Counted from the first letter of the stretch, positions 22,784 through 34,862 are shown. The stretch: DNA of 64,000 bases from Cryptomeria japonica (GCF_030272615.1 NC_081411.1:154902971-154966970); one strand, 5' to 3'. The notes: a model not told the origin generated them from the letters alone. Translations and numbers: made by a program.

Positions 22784-23609
22784 CACGTGCCTGAGAGGAT
22801 GCTAGAAAGGGCGATGGAGTTTGGCTCACATGTACCAATGGCATTTGCCTATTTTAAATGTCCACCAAACTCACCTCTTATGGCAGGAAGGAATTGGCTT
22901 AGTTTTATGCCTACCAAAAACCACGTAGAGGGGAGGATGAGCCTTGGGATTTATGCCTCGCAAAACATTTGTTTGATAGTTTGTTGTTGCTGAACATTGC
23001 CCATTCTGCCATGATTTCCAACCTTCTCCACCTTGTTTGCCATGATTTCATGCTATTGGCATTTTCTATGTTTTTGACAATCATTTCACCCATCACGTGG
23101 AGGGGGATTGGAACTTGTTTGAAATGTTTTATGCATTTTAACACCATACCACATAGGGGTTGCCAAATTGGTATTTGCTTTTTTCTATTGAAGTTCATTG
23201 CCTTCTCCATACTTGTAGAAGATCTACGTGAAAATAGAGAGGAGGAAATTGGCTGAGGTTTAAAGAATGCCCTTTGTATTGCTTGAGAGTTTTTGCTGTT
23301 CAAAAAAAAAATGGTGTAGAGGGGGGGTTACTCCTGCTACTTGCATTTGCTTAACCTCTCATCGCTGCCCTCCAAAATCCATGCAGGGGATGACTGGGCA
23401 TTTAATTACTTTGAACACTTGCTACCTTTCTCAACATACCACGCAAAGGGGAAGGAAATTGCTATGGTTGAAAGTTAATGTTTTCTGATTGCTGCAACAT
23501 GTGGGGGGAAGAGTGACTGGAATAGTCATGGAGTTAACTTGATGTACATGCTAATTGCATTTCACCTTGGAGTTTTTTTTTGCCTCAATCTTTTAACAAC
23601 CATCACGTG
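22784..23609. repeat. Spaced array of CACGTG/GGGG motifs in X repeat
   Basis: Eight variants of the motif CCACGTAGAGGGG lie at about 22784, 22920, 23094, 23149, 23312, 23439, 23497 and 23604, spaced 55-170 bp. Three contain a perfect G-box CACGTG (22784, 23094, 23604). Between them are shared phrases such as ggaaattggct and gttttatgc, so this is a decayed tandem repeat. The right copy has matching sites at about 46700-47522. Confidence 0.6.
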
Positions 23610-24141
23610 AGGGGGAGTGCTGGTCTACAACTGTCATTTCATTAAGTTTAAGGTTTATCAAACCTTTCCCAGCCATACATTTCTCATTTATAATATGCAC
23701 TTCAAATAACAACTCATGTGCAGCAAGGGAGATGATAGCTATGGGCCTGGCAATGTGCATTTGTTTTAGATCTATCACGAGCTCTCTTTCCCCAAATACC
23801 ATAGATGAAGATATGAAAGTTGTTCGAAAATGAAACACCATGTGTATTGAATAAAAGATATCTATGAGGGATCGCAGAACCGTAACAATAGTTGAAAAAT
23901 TCTTGTCTATATTGAGGCAATTTAATCCATCATCCGCAAGTGACATATAAAAGAAGAATGGATCAGCAGATATTACAACCATGCATGATATAATAAAAAA
24001 TATGTTCCGCCTCTGAAGGACCTCATCTTGAGGATCAAATAACCTTTTCTCTTTTTTGAATAATTTAAGATCCTCTGGAAGGACTACCCTGGACACTTCA
24101 TTTACCAATGACAACCATTTAAATATTCTGAAATCTCTCAA
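23593..24141 (-). pseudogene. CNGC channel exon fragment in X left repeat
   Basis: Open frame of 182 codons. Residues about 27-126 resemble the N-terminal/S1-S2 part of plant cyclic nucleotide-gated channels: FDPQDEVLQRRN before S1, a hydrophobic S1 with DPFFFY, the conserved VLRSLIDIFYSIH of S2, FRTTFI, then VFGERELVID. The family's Arg-Gly after the FG has become Glu-Arg. The pore, the later helices and the cyclic-nucleotide-binding domain are absent. After VID the similarity ends, as expected at an exon-intron border. It lies in the sense direction of element X and occurs in both repeat copies, so it was captured before X moved. Truncation rules out channel function. Confidence 0.7.
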
Positions 24142-24399
24142 TGAACCAAGTCGCCAATAAAATCAATCCGCGAGCATGAGCCAGATCTGGCCTGAAAGTG
24201 GGTCCAATTTGTTTTTTCATTTTCATGCAACTGACCTTTGAAATGCTTTAGGAACCTTAAACATACCTCTGGAATCGATTGACACCATTTTCGGATCATC
24301 AAACTGGATTTTGCAACTTTTAGACACTTGCGCCACGTTTTCACATTTAATCATGAAGACGTTATTTTCCAACTTGTCAAAAGACCTTTTTGGACCTCC

Positions 24400-25898
24400 T
24401 GATAGTTCTGATACTTAATGTAAGTACAGATCCAATAGCTAACAAGATGAGAGGGTGGGGGGTGAATCATACAAACTTAATCTTCCATAAAAACCACAAA
24501 TTCAACCTCGGTAACATATACTTTAGTAATATAACCAAAATTGTGAAACATGCAAACTCAAAAGGATATAAACATCATAAAACTCATAACACCAAATTTA
24601 ACATGGAAACCCAAATAGGGAAAAACTACTGTGGGATTTCAGACCCAATAAGAAATATACTCTTCTAGAGTATGCTTGGTTAAAAGCAAATCCTATTAAA
24701 CATTACAAACACATTGCTAGATGTGACTCGGTTAATAGGATTTCACTTGGATCTATTAGGATCTTCACCTTGTTAGAAGTGACCTTGTTAAAGGATTTCA
24801 AACACTCAATCAAAATGTCACCTTGCTAGAGGGTTTTACAAATAAGACTGTTAAGTCCACTCGATTAAGAGATTTTTCTGTCACTTCACAAAATAACAGT
24901 AATAAAAATCTATCTGCAACTTCACATCTAAAATGCTAAAGCAGATTCTTATTTGCTCAATACAATAGGACTTATCTTGTCCATCTGCTGGGCTCTATAC
25001 TTTGTTATTCAAACAGGTCTTCAAGCTTCTATGCTCAGTAATCACTATGTAGCATCCTTGTGTATACATTTGCCCGCATACATTGTTTATCAATAGTTCC
25101 TTATTTATAAACAATTTGCTGATTGCTTAATCTCCTTGATCACATTTCCCATGATCAATCATAGCCATTAGATCTTCAAACTTTGACTAGGTTCAATGTA
25201 TCCTTTGATCTAAAAAATTTTTTACCCCACCTTGGAACTTGCATACATTGCTTGGAACTTGTGCTAGGGTATTGCGGTTCAATCTGAGCTGTAGATCTTC
25301 CTACTGATTTTCCTTTGCCATAGATTCTTTAACAAACTTCATGCACGACATACCGATCATTTAATCATAGCCAGCTCATTAGCTTCCTTCATTAAATAAT
25401 GCTTTTATTCATTCAATGCATTTTGTTACTACTCGGTTGCAACTCGGTAAATACTAAACTTCACTCGGTAGACATTCCACCTTCATTAACCAATAGCGAT
25501 AACCTTAGGGTTTACCGACTAGGTTCTTTGCTCAGTAACATAGTATAGTATTAACCTTACAATCAATAACATGTGTAGGATATCAAAACAATCTAAACAT
25601 CATGATCTCATCATTGTCTAACTCGGTAATAGTTGCCCATTGAATAACTTATTCCTCCCCTTATTCACCACATTCTTTCTGTGTCTTTTACCGACATCTT
25701 TATACTCATCAAATCATACTTTTTAAGATATGGCAACATCATACTGAATTAGAAAATCAATTTCTTGACATCAATGACAAAATAATAATATTAAGACAGT
25801 AAACTTCCTTAATCAATTATATCCATAATCATCAACAACCTTCTCAATATCCTTATTGAAATACCAACAATCTCTCCTTGTTTGTTATAATGCCAACA
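24400..25898 (-). repeat. Element D 3' LTR
   Basis: Left LTR on the plus strand; direct match to 30518-32034. It lacks the 24-base duplication seen in the other copy near 31616-31663. Confidence 0.92.
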
Positions 25899-25910
25899 AT
25901 CTCCCCCTTT
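25899..25910 (-). promoter_or_regulatory. Polypurine tract of element D
   Basis: Minus-strand aaagggggagat directly before TGTTGG. It is identical to the 12-base tract of element B at 45091-45102. Confidence 0.85.
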
Positions 25911-26282
25911 GGCATTGATGGCAAAACCAATTGATTTGACCTAATTGATTTGGATTGCTCTGAGATTCTAAAATGCTGAAATGCTCTCCCCCTATCATTA
26001 GTCTTCTCCCCCATACATTAGTAACCACTCCTTTTCTCTAGTCTTCTCCCCCTTTGACAACGATGCCAAAAATTAAAGAACTAAAACATAATTTCTTCCT
26101 GTATGAATTGATTTCCTGCTATTATGTCAACTTAGTCTCGATCAGAGCATTATGTCTTCAATTCCCGTTTCCTGTATTGTTTCATGCACACCTTTAGAAA
26201 ACATCCTAAAGTGTGTAAATCAACATCAACTCCTAAGAGATATTCTATAGAGTCATTGAATTGATGCTTTCACCGAACTCGG
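25911..26282. other. Element D spacer between RNase H and 3' LTR
   Basis: Non-coding, CT-rich on the plus strand. Several ctccccct blocks (about 25984-26051) are extra purine-rich tracts on the element strand. No ORF is supported. Confidence 0.6.
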
Positions 26283-26934
26283 TCAGTGAATGGAAGATAG
26301 GGGTAGGACACCTAACTTACTTCTGAGATACTCAAAAGTGTCCCTTGGCAGTGGCTTGGTGAAGATATCTTCTATTTGTTCCTTTGTGCTAACATACTCC
26401 AACACCACTTTCTTCTCTAAGATAATGATATTTGATAGAGATGTGCTTTGTCTTAGAGTGCATAATAGGATTCTTTGAAATGGTAATGTCACTAGTATTG
26501 TCACAGAATATAATTACTGGCTCGGTAACTTTCTCATTTATACCTTCCAACAGTTGTTTGATCCATGCTATGTTGGTACAATTCAATGCTGCAGCAACGT
26601 ATTCAGCTTCTACTGTTGACTGTGAAACACATCCTTGTTTCTCGCTAAGCCAACTCACTAGTCTTTCTCCTAAAAAGAAAGCTCCTCCACTTGTTCTTTT
26701 CCTATCATCAATGTTTCCTACCCAATCAGCATCAGTATAAACTTTTAAATCAAAGTCATTTCCTTTCTGATATACTAAGCCATAATCCTCAGTGCCTTTC
26801 AAGTATCTGAAAATTCTCTTGATTGTTGTCATGTGTGTTTCCTTAGGATCTGCAGAGAATCTTGCAACTATACCTACTACATGTTCTATGTCTGGCCTAT
26901 TGTGAACAACATATTGTAGCTTTCCAATCATGGA
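26283..26934 (-). pseudogene. Element D RNase H domain
   Basis: Copia RNase H, which degrades the RNA strand after reverse transcription. The main frame is 26931-26389. It starts with LQYVVHNRPDI (end of RT) and RYLKGT, then shows the catalytic TDADWVGNIDDRKRTSG, the SQSTVEAEY motif and FCDNTSDI. The end shifts frame into 26504-26283, which has the usual ending STKEQIEDIFTKPLP. One frameshift near 26430-26500 separates the two. Key acidic residues (D of TDADW, E of EAEY, D of FCDN) are present. Confidence 0.88.
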
Positions 26935-27651
26935 TCAGTAAAGTGTCTCATCAACAGATGTAGATTCATCATTCTTTGATAGTTTACAGTTGGTAGTCAT
27001 AGGAGTACTTACTGGTTTTGAATTCTCCATTCCAAATTTCTTCAAGAATTCATTTATGTACTTGGATTGAGTAATGAAAATCTCATTTTTCATTTGCAGT
27101 ATCTGTAAACCTATAAAATACTTTATCTCACCGATTAATGACATCTCAAATTCTTTGCTCATTTCATTTCCAAAGTTCTTGCATAGAGAGTCATTTCCAC
27201 AAAATATAATATCATCAACAAATATGGCTGAGATCAGTATTCCATTTTCATCATTCTTCATGTACATATTGTTGCTTTAACTTGTTCTTATAAAACCAAT
27301 CTTGATTAAAAAAGAGTGCAATCTTTCATACCATTCTCTAGGTGCTTGTTTCAGACCATATAAAGCTTTGTTCAATTTACATACCTGATCTTTATTCTTG
27401 TCTTCAACAAATCTTTCAGGTTGTTCAATAAAAACTTCTTCTTCTAATATACCATTCAGAAATGTAGATTTGACATCCATTTGATATACCTTGAAATTCT
27501 TGTAAGCAACATATGCCAACAATGTTCTTACTCCTTCAAGTCTAGCCACAGGTGCAAAAGTCTCACCATAATCAATTCCTTCTTCTTGGGCATAACCTTT
27601 GCAAACTAGTCTTGCTTTATTTCGAATGACCTCACCTTTTTCATTTAGCAT
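26935..27651 (-). pseudogene. Element D reverse transcriptase
   Basis: Copia RT in two pieces, 27651-27277 and 27267-26935, separated by a stop/short frameshift near 27270. It shows [39 protein letters not shown] (the A motif has the expected Asp), [17 protein letters not shown] and the catalytic FVDDIIF. Upstream RT sequence continues to about 27830 with stops. All core motifs are readable, so decay is recent relative to the LINEs at the right. Confidence 0.92.
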
Positions 27652-27975
27652 GTTTCTTAAAATTCACTTTGTATCGATTACATTTTTGTCCTTCAGTCTT
27701 GGGACCAATGTCCATGTGTCATTCTTCTTGATTTGATCAATGTCTTCTGTCATAGCATTTATCCAATCTTCACTATTAAATGCCTCTTTCACTATCCTTG
27801 GTTCAAATTCAGATATCAAACATGTGTTCTATCTCAGTTTTTTCCTTGTCATCATTGGATCATCCTTATCTCCTATAATCTGACTTGATGCATGATGTCT
27901 TTTGACATACTTGGTTAATACAGGCTCGGTAGGCTCTGTATGATCTTCTTAATCACTCGGTAACTAGATATTCTT

Positions 27976-28860
27976 TTAATTTCCTTCTGCAGTTCTCTCG
28001 GTAGGACTTGTTGGTTGAACATAGACAAATTCATCAAAATCTTCTAGTTCTTTGGAGTTTCCTTCATCATTTCTTTTTGCAAATTCATCAATTTTCACAT
28101 TTTCACTTTCTACTATTTTGTTAGATGATTTGATCAGACATTTAAATGATTTACTTCTAGAGGAATAACAAAGAAATGTTCCTTCTTCACTTTTCTGATC
28201 AAACTTGCCATTTCTATCATCCTTGTGTACATAGCATCTACTTCCAAAGATTTTAAAATAACTTACATTAGGTTTCTTGTCATACCAAATCTCATATGGT
28301 GTCTTCAAAGTTCCTTTCCTTAGTTGTACTCAGTTCAAGGTGTAAACTACTATGCTTATTGCTTCTCTCCAAAATGTTTGTGGCACTTTCTTTTCAATCA
28401 TCAGGGTTCTGGCACAATCCACAATAGATTTGTTTCTTCTCTCAGCTATTCCATTTTGTTGTGGAGTTCTCGATGCAGAGACTTGTCTTTTAATACCATG
28501 ATCATTGCAGAATAAGTTGAACTCATCAGACGCGAACTCTCCTCCTCTATCTGATCTAAGACATTTCAGTTGTCTTCCTGTTTCATTTTCAACTCTTTCC
28601 TTGTACCATTTAAACATTTGAAAAGCTTCTGATTTTTCTTTTAAAAACATAACTAACATCATCCTTGAATAATCATCCACAAATAATATTATATATTTAT
28701 CACCATAATAACTTTGAACTTTCTTAGGACCATAAAGATCAGTGTGAACAAGATCTAAAATTCCCTTTGAAGAGTAGGACTTACTTGTAAAGCTTGATCT
28801 TGTCATTTTACCCATCCGGCATCCTCGGCACATAGCATTCTTACTCTTTTCCAAACTTGG
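27976..28860 (-). pseudogene. Element D integrase
   Basis: Copia integrase, inserting the cDNA into the host genome. The zinc-binding end is CRGCRMGKM at about 28833-28805, preceded by the GAG-pre-integrase part to 28930. The core shows HTDLYGP, FVDDYSR, CLRSDRGGEF and PQQNGIAERRN, which together give the D,D-35-E triad. A frame break near 28310-28330 leads to the C-terminal part 28308-27976 (MKTPYEIWYDKKPNVSYFKI, GSRCYV), typical of the end of the core. Stops follow. Confidence 0.9.
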
Positions 28861-29100
28861 TAGACCTCTTACTTGGTGCTTCTTCCTTATTTTGATCAGA
28901 TTATCAAAATTTACATAACAAAACCTTTTATGCCATAACCAGGTATCATCTATCTTTGGATACAGACACTTATTCTGAGTTGAGTCAAGGTGAAATGTGT
29001 TACCTTTTGTTTGTGTCCTGGTAGCAGTTAACTTTCCATGCTTTTCGTGAACTTTGACAATTCCTTTCTGAAATTCTATTCTATAACCTGTATTGTTTAG

Positions 29101-29391
29101 CTATGCTACACTCAACAAATTATATTTCAAACCTTCAACCCAATAAACATCATTGCATCTTGCATTGTCAATAAGTGTTATAGATCCTTTACCTTTTACC
29201 GGACATGGTGCATCACTACCAAATCTTACATAGCCTCCATCATAGTCTTCTAACATAACAAACTTGTGTTTATCACCTGTCATGTGATGTGAGCATCCAC
29301 TATCTATGATCCAACAATCATTAGTATTTATGTGAGATATTACGGCTTTTTCTTCATACCTTTCTTCATCTGATCCATCTTTGATAGCCAC
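29101..29391 (-). pseudogene. Element D protease
   Basis: Copia aspartic protease with NDCWIIDSGCSHHMTGD (D-S-G active site), then GKGSI and the end motif VEGLKYNLLSVA. A stop follows directly, where the polyprotein would continue into GAG-pre-integrase. The frame upstream also holds a stop near 29440, so it is separated from gag. Confidence 0.88.
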
Positions 29392-29496
29392 ATAAACTAC
29401 TTCCTCTGTATCAGTTTCATCTGATTTATCATCATTGGATTCTTAATCAGCTATTAAGCATGACTTTCTATCTCTTCTTCTGAAGTCTCAGTGTCT

Positions 29497-30453
29497 TCAG
29501 TAATGATTATCTTTCTGTCTGTCATCTCGGTAATCTCTCTTTTCAGTAGATTCTTTGTTAGGACAGTTAGAAGCCATATGTCCTATCTTATCACAATTGA
29601 AACATTTCAAAGGTAGTTTTCCTTTATATTTACCTTTGCCTCTCGGTAACCTTCTAGCTAATAGTGCTTCAAACTCTTCTTTCTTTTTGATTTCATCATA
29701 CAGTTTGTGTACTTCCTCCATGTTCTTGCGAAATCTTTCACTTGCTCCACTGTGATCCCCTTTAGTCTAGTTACTCATTCTATCATTGTAATCATCAGAT
29801 TCACCACTATGAAAAGAACTAAATGCAGATTCAACTTTATTTACCGATGACCCACTATTATCAAAGCTACTTAACTGAAATGCATGTAGCTTACCAATAG
29901 TAGCATCTAAAGAAACTGGCATATTGGGTACAAAACTTAATTCATTGATTGTAGAGACTCAGATTGCATAAGCTAGTAGAAGGATTCTTAACAACTTTCT
30001 TGTTATATCCTTTTCTTGAATAGTTCCACCTACTCCTTTGATTTAATTGACAATCTCCTTTAGTCTTGTACTGTACTAGGTTATGTTCTCACCTTCATTC
30101 ATCCTCATAGATTCAAGTTGTCCTCTTAGACTATCCACTTTTTCTCTTTGAACATGTTCATCTCCACCATACATAGATATGAGCTTGTCCCACATTGCCT
30201 TTGCATCATTGCAGTCTTCTAGATCATTAAACTCTGATTCGGTCAATGTAGATGTTATTTCAATCATTGTTTGAATATGTTCTTGCTTTTCTTTTATCTC
30301 TTCCATTATCAATGGATAGGTGCTCAGTGTAATGAAATCATTCTCCAGATAATATACAACGTATTCTCCAACTCCTGATAGGTGCAGCTTCATCCTTTTC
30401 TGCCATGTAGAGAAACTTGACTTGTTCAGCTTCGGTGCATCCCTCTTATACAT
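29497..30453 (-). pseudogene. Element D gag
   Basis: Gag of UBN2/copia type. The start MYKRDAPKLNKSSFSTWQKR lies 50 bp inside the primer site. The open part 30453-30076 is followed by several stops. The frame recovers at 29721-29497 with one zinc knuckle, CFNCDKIGHMASNC, after a basic stretch (RLPRGKGKYKGK). There is one knuckle here against several in elements A and B. Confidence 0.85.
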
Positions 30454-30503
30454 CTATAGATCTTTGCCTCAATTACCTTTGAACTTTTCTTCCAGAGTCC
30501 AAA

Positions 30504-30515
30504 GCTCTGATACCA
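30504..30515 (-). promoter_or_regulatory. Primer binding site of element D
   Basis: Minus-strand TGGTATCAGAGC, complementary to the 3' end of plant initiator tRNA-Met, 2 nt from the 5' LTR. Confidence 0.9.
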
Positions 30516-30517
30516 AT

Positions 30518-32034
30518 TGATAGTTCTGATACTTAATGTAAGTACAGATCCAATAGCTAACAAGATGAGAGGGGGGGTGAATCATACAAACTTAATCTTC
30601 CATAAAAACAACAGATTCAACCTCAGTAACATATACTTTAGTAATATAACCAGAACTGCTAAACATGCAAACTCAAAAGCATATAAACATCATAAAACTC
30701 ATAACACCAGATTTAACGTGGAAACCCAAATAGGGAAAAACCACTGTTGGATTTCGGACCCACTAAGAAATATACTCTTCTAGAGTATGCTTGGTTAAAA
30801 GCAAATCCTGTTAAAGATTACAAACACATTGCTAGATGTGACCCAGTTAAGGGATTTCCCTCAGATCTGTTAGGATCTTCACTTTGTTAGAAGTGACCTT
30901 GTTAAAGGATTTCAAACACTCAATCAGAATGTCACCTTGCTAGAGGGTTTTACAAATAAGACTGTTAAGTCCACTTGGTTAAGAGATTTTCTTTCACTTC
31001 ACAAATTAACAGTAATAAAAATCTATCTGCAACTTCACATCTAAAATGCTAAAGTAAATTCTTATTTGCTCAATACAATAGGACTTATCTTGTCCATCTG
31101 TTGGGCTCTATACTTTGTTATTCAAACAGGTCTTCAAGCTTCTGTGCTTGGTAATCACTATGTAGCATCCCTGTGCATACATGTGCCCACATACATTGTT
31201 TATCAACAGTTCCTTATTTATAAACAATTTGTTGACCGCTTAATCTCCTTTATCATATTTCCCATAATCAATCATAGCCATCAGATCTTCAAACTTTGAC
31301 CAGGTTCAATGTATCCTTCAATCTAAAAAATGTTTTACCTCCCCTTGGAACTTGCATACATTTCTTGGAACTTGTGCTAGAGTATTGCAGTTCAATCTGA
31401 GCTGCAGATCTTCCTGCCGATTTTCCTTTGCCATAGATTCTTTAACAAACTTCATGCATGACATACCAATCATTTAATCATAGCCATCTCATCAGCTTCC
31501 TTCATTAAATAATGCTTTTATTCATTCAATGCATTCTGTTATTACTCGATTGCAACTCGGTAAATACTAAACTTCACTCAGTAGACATTCTGCCTTCATT
31601 AACTGATAGCGATAACCTTAGGGTTTACCGACTAGGTTCCTTAGGGTTTACCGACTAGGTTCTTTGCTCAGTAACATAGTATAGTATTAACCTTACAATC
31701 AATAACATATGTAGGATATCAAAACAATCTAAACATCATGATCTCATCATTGTCTAACTCGGTAATAGTTGCCCATTGAATAACTTATTCCTCCCCTTAT
31801 TCATCACATTCTTTTTGTGTGTTTTACCGACATCTTTATACTCATCAAATCATACTTTTTAAGATATGGCAACATCATACTGAATTAGAAAATCAATTTT
31901 TTTACATCAATGACAAAATAATAATATTAAGACAGTAAACATCCTTAATCAGTTATATCCATAATCATCAACAACCTTCTCAATATCCTTATTGAAATGC
32001 CAATAGTCTCTCGTTGTCTGTTATAATGCCAACA
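30518..32034 (-). repeat. Element D 5' LTR
   Basis: Right LTR on the plus strand, 1517 bp against 1499 in the partner. It contains a direct duplication of ccttagggtttaccgactagg near 31616-31663, absent from the 3' LTR, so the duplication arose after insertion or was lost from the other copy. Confidence 0.92.
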
Positions 32035-33110
32035 CCTCATCATCTGACAGGTGTGTATTTTGATATACAAGCACGAACTCTACCAAATGGTTTTCCAAGA
32101 TGAATCCCGAGTGAAGAGATATTAATTGTCAAAAATGACCAACTAGCTTTGTTGGCATTGCGGACCTGATGAAGTCAATGCGCAGGCAACACATGATGCC
32201 TTTCTTAAAAATATGAAACGACCTCCGCAGACCCTCAAATCTGAGGCATAGGTACCTTTAATTACATATCAAATCTTTGAATGTTCAGTTCGACCAAAAG
32301 GATGACTGGGTGCAAATTGTGTGCTCATGAAAATAGCTACATTAACTGATATAGCAATGAAAGTACGGATCATTGAAACATATGGCTCAATAAACCCTTT
32401 TGAAAACCGATCAAACTGAGTGGTAGGAGCTTGAAACTGGAAACATAGCTTGTCATTCATACCAAAAATAGCCCAGAGCAAACATTCTGACATAAAACTT
32501 ACTGAGGCAACTTTTACACTTATGCAAAAAAGGGCTCCGACTAGGTCTTGAAACAGGGACTTGTCAAACCATACAAACCGCAAACAGATCGAGCTTGGTA
32601 AACTGAGCAAATGGATTCATGAAGACTTGAAATTTTGCATAGAGGCACACTTTTATGCATAGAATTCAATCCACTTTGAAACTATTCATGATGATCAATA
32701 GGGAAAAAGATATAGGAGCTCAAAGTAGGATACTCAATAAAATTTGCATTTACACCTAACATGCACTTTCATCTCACCCTTTGAAATGGGTACCTGATAA
32801 ACTGATCCAAACTGAAATTTGAAGGTTTCAACACATTGCATAGGTCAAATGAAAGGTGTAAAACAAGTTTCCCAAGCCTTACCCTTTGAAAATCAACTGG
32901 CTCCATTTTACCCTCTCTCTAACTAGGCCATTCAAAGTGACTCATTTTATGATCATTTGGAAATGCGGATCAAAATTTTGAAATGGGCCTCTAAACTTGA
33001 CTCAAATTTAATGAGTCCCAATAGTGGCTCTGACTAGGGATTGTTGATCGCAAGATCATCACAAGAATTTAGAATCTATGGTTAAGCAAACCACCCAAAA
33101 ACGGAATACA
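32035..33110 (-). repeat. X left repeat (3' LTR), part 2
   Basis: 32035-32122 matches 48311-48399 of the right copy. 32123-33110 has no partner in the window and is assigned to the LTR only because gaataca at 33110 is followed by a pyrimidine tract on the plus strand. No gene is recognised; a 113-codon minus frame at 32269-32610 has no known motif. Confidence 0.5.
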
Positions 33111-33123
33111 TCTCTTCTCTTCT
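33111..33123 (-). promoter_or_regulatory. Candidate polypurine tract of element X
   Basis: Minus-strand agaagagaagaga just before TGTATTCC, which would be the LTR start. It fits the LTR model of X, but the partner end is missing on the right. Confidence 0.45.
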
Positions 33124-33248
33124 AAAAAACAAAGGGCTCCTTATTCTACCCAAACAACAAGGCACTTTATTGAAAACCACACAACTCAAGCAAAGCATCT
33201 GTACAAAATATACAACTTATAAATGGCCCCGGACCATTAAAACTGAAA

Positions 33249-34862
33249 TCAATTCTTACCTCTATCAAACACATGACTTTCATTTCCACAAACTGGAGGT
33301 AAACTGGAAGTTTCATTCTTATCTTCCTGATCAATCACACTTCCATTTCTAATCAGCTGATCACATAAAACACAATAATTAACATGTTTATAATCATTCA
33401 ACCTTTGAAAACCAAACCAATGCTGAAAGTGCTGGTCACTAGGTGACATAAGAGTGTCATACTCTTCACCATTCTTTCCTAGCTGAAATGAAAAGTGGCC
33501 TAACTTATTCTAAAAGTTTAAAACATCAGGCACATCTCTATTGCTATTTTTCTCAAATGATGAACACTCTTCCACAATGACGACTTGCAAACTAGAGAAG
33601 AAAACTTCCTCATAACATGACTGCAACTCATCTTCATGTTGATCACAATTTCTATCAGCCTCTTGCACACGTAAAAACACATGATCATCACTTATCAATG
33701 ATTCATTTCCCACTTGCAAATCAGGGAAAATTATTTCAGATTTGTCATGCCTTTTTAAAGGAAGATCCACACAATGTATATTAAAATGTGAGTTCATATC
33801 AACATATGAATCTTCATTATCACACCTATCAAGCGTGTATGCATTTTCATCTTGTCCATCACTCAAATCAAAAATAGGGAAATAATCAACAACATATGTA
33901 TCATATTTCACACCCTCAAAACCATCATCCGTATCAAAACATATACTAGTTGGGTATGAAAGATTGGGCACACTTTTGGATGCATACCTCTGAAGATCAG
34001 CAGCTAAGAGTTCTGAAATTTGTTCACTACTTAGTGAACCTTCTTCTTCATTTTCATTTTCCTTGGCTTCATCTTTTGAGCTGTAAACATTGTCCCAATC
34101 TGATAAAGGTATTAAATCAATAATGCTCATGTCTCTATGCACATTTATTTTGTCATTACAACAACTCACATCCACATCATAGCCTTTATCATGCTGCTTA
34201 TAAAGTGTTGCTATATGTTGCAACATAGTTTCATAGCTTTGGTTGCAAATATTTTGTGGATTGAACTTAACAACAAGGTGATCTATATCATCAAGATCTG
34301 AAACCTCAATGGGCTCATGATTACTCAAACAATTACTTATGTTCTCACAAATTTCTTCTTGCTCTGAATACACATCTAAACTGTCATGCTGAGAATAAGA
34401 ATCACCTTCAGCATCATAGGAGGCATATCCACTCATGGATTCATCTCCCTCACCATCCTCAATCTTGTGTACATTTTCAGATTTAATTATTTCAATCTCA
34501 TCCATCCATTCTTTAATACATGCAACACTCTCTTCTCTCAAGGTTGTAGACCAATTAAATGAGTCAGGCTCATCAAGTTCTAAGAATAACTCAATCAAAA
34601 TAGACTCATGGGGTCTAGCATAAGCTGAAATCTCATTCAATGAAGCTATAAATCTTTCATAAAAAACATATGACGACTCTTCTTTTATTTTCCCTACTTT
34701 CCTTCTTAAAAACCAGACAAACTTCTCTTGCATCCTTTTAAGACATGCTTCAATTTCCCTATCAATTTCTTTTAGATCTGACAGAGAATTTTTAGATCTA
34801 GGAACTACATCTAGATCCATCAATTTTAAAACATCTACTGAACCATTATCATGACCATACAT
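33249..34862 (-). CDS. Element X gag-like ORF with one in-frame stop
   Basis: The only sizeable frame between the X repeats. The open part is 450 codons (34862-33510). The same frame continues after a single TAG at 33510-33512 through 33249, giving about 537 codons. The N-terminal 110 residues are helical and mixed-charge (DLKEIDREIEACLKRMQEKF, FYERFIASLNEISAYA) and could be a capsid-like helical region. The rest is acidic, rich in Asp/Glu/Ser. The part after the stop contains HWFGFQRLN and CVLCDQL. I see no zinc knuckle, protease or RT. Position (first ORF about 570 nt after the primer site) argues for gag. A long frame with one stop suggests recent activity or readthrough. I do not recognise the family. 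Confidence 0.5.

Larger units (their letters stand above)
20763..24399 (-). repeat. X left repeat (3' LTR), part 1
   Basis: First part of the left copy of the X long repeat; direct match to 35455-37049 plus 46252-48310. It carries the G-box-like array (22784-23609) and the CNGC fragment (23593-24141). It is interrupted at 24400 by element D and continues at 32035. Confidence 0.75.
24400..32034 (-). mobile_element. Element D: Ty1/copia LTR retrotransposon
   Basis: Full-length copia element on the minus strand inserted in the left X repeat. LTRs are 30518-32034 (5') and 24400-25898 (3'), with termini TGTTGG..CA. The primer site TGGTATCAGAGC lies at 30515-30504 and the polypurine tract at 25910-25899. 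Flanks cctcc (24395-24399) and cctca (32035-32039) are a target duplication with one change. The uninterrupted site is near 48311-48320. The interior has gag, protease, integrase, RT and RNase H in copia order, broken by several stops and frameshifts. By eye the first 180 bp of the LTRs differ by about 4-5 percent. Confidence 0.93.

Noticed and set aside
22697-23303. Several frames on both strands upstream of the CNGC fragment as possible further CNGC exons
   Set aside because: They cover the G-box-like repeat array, differ between the two X copies and show no channel motif.
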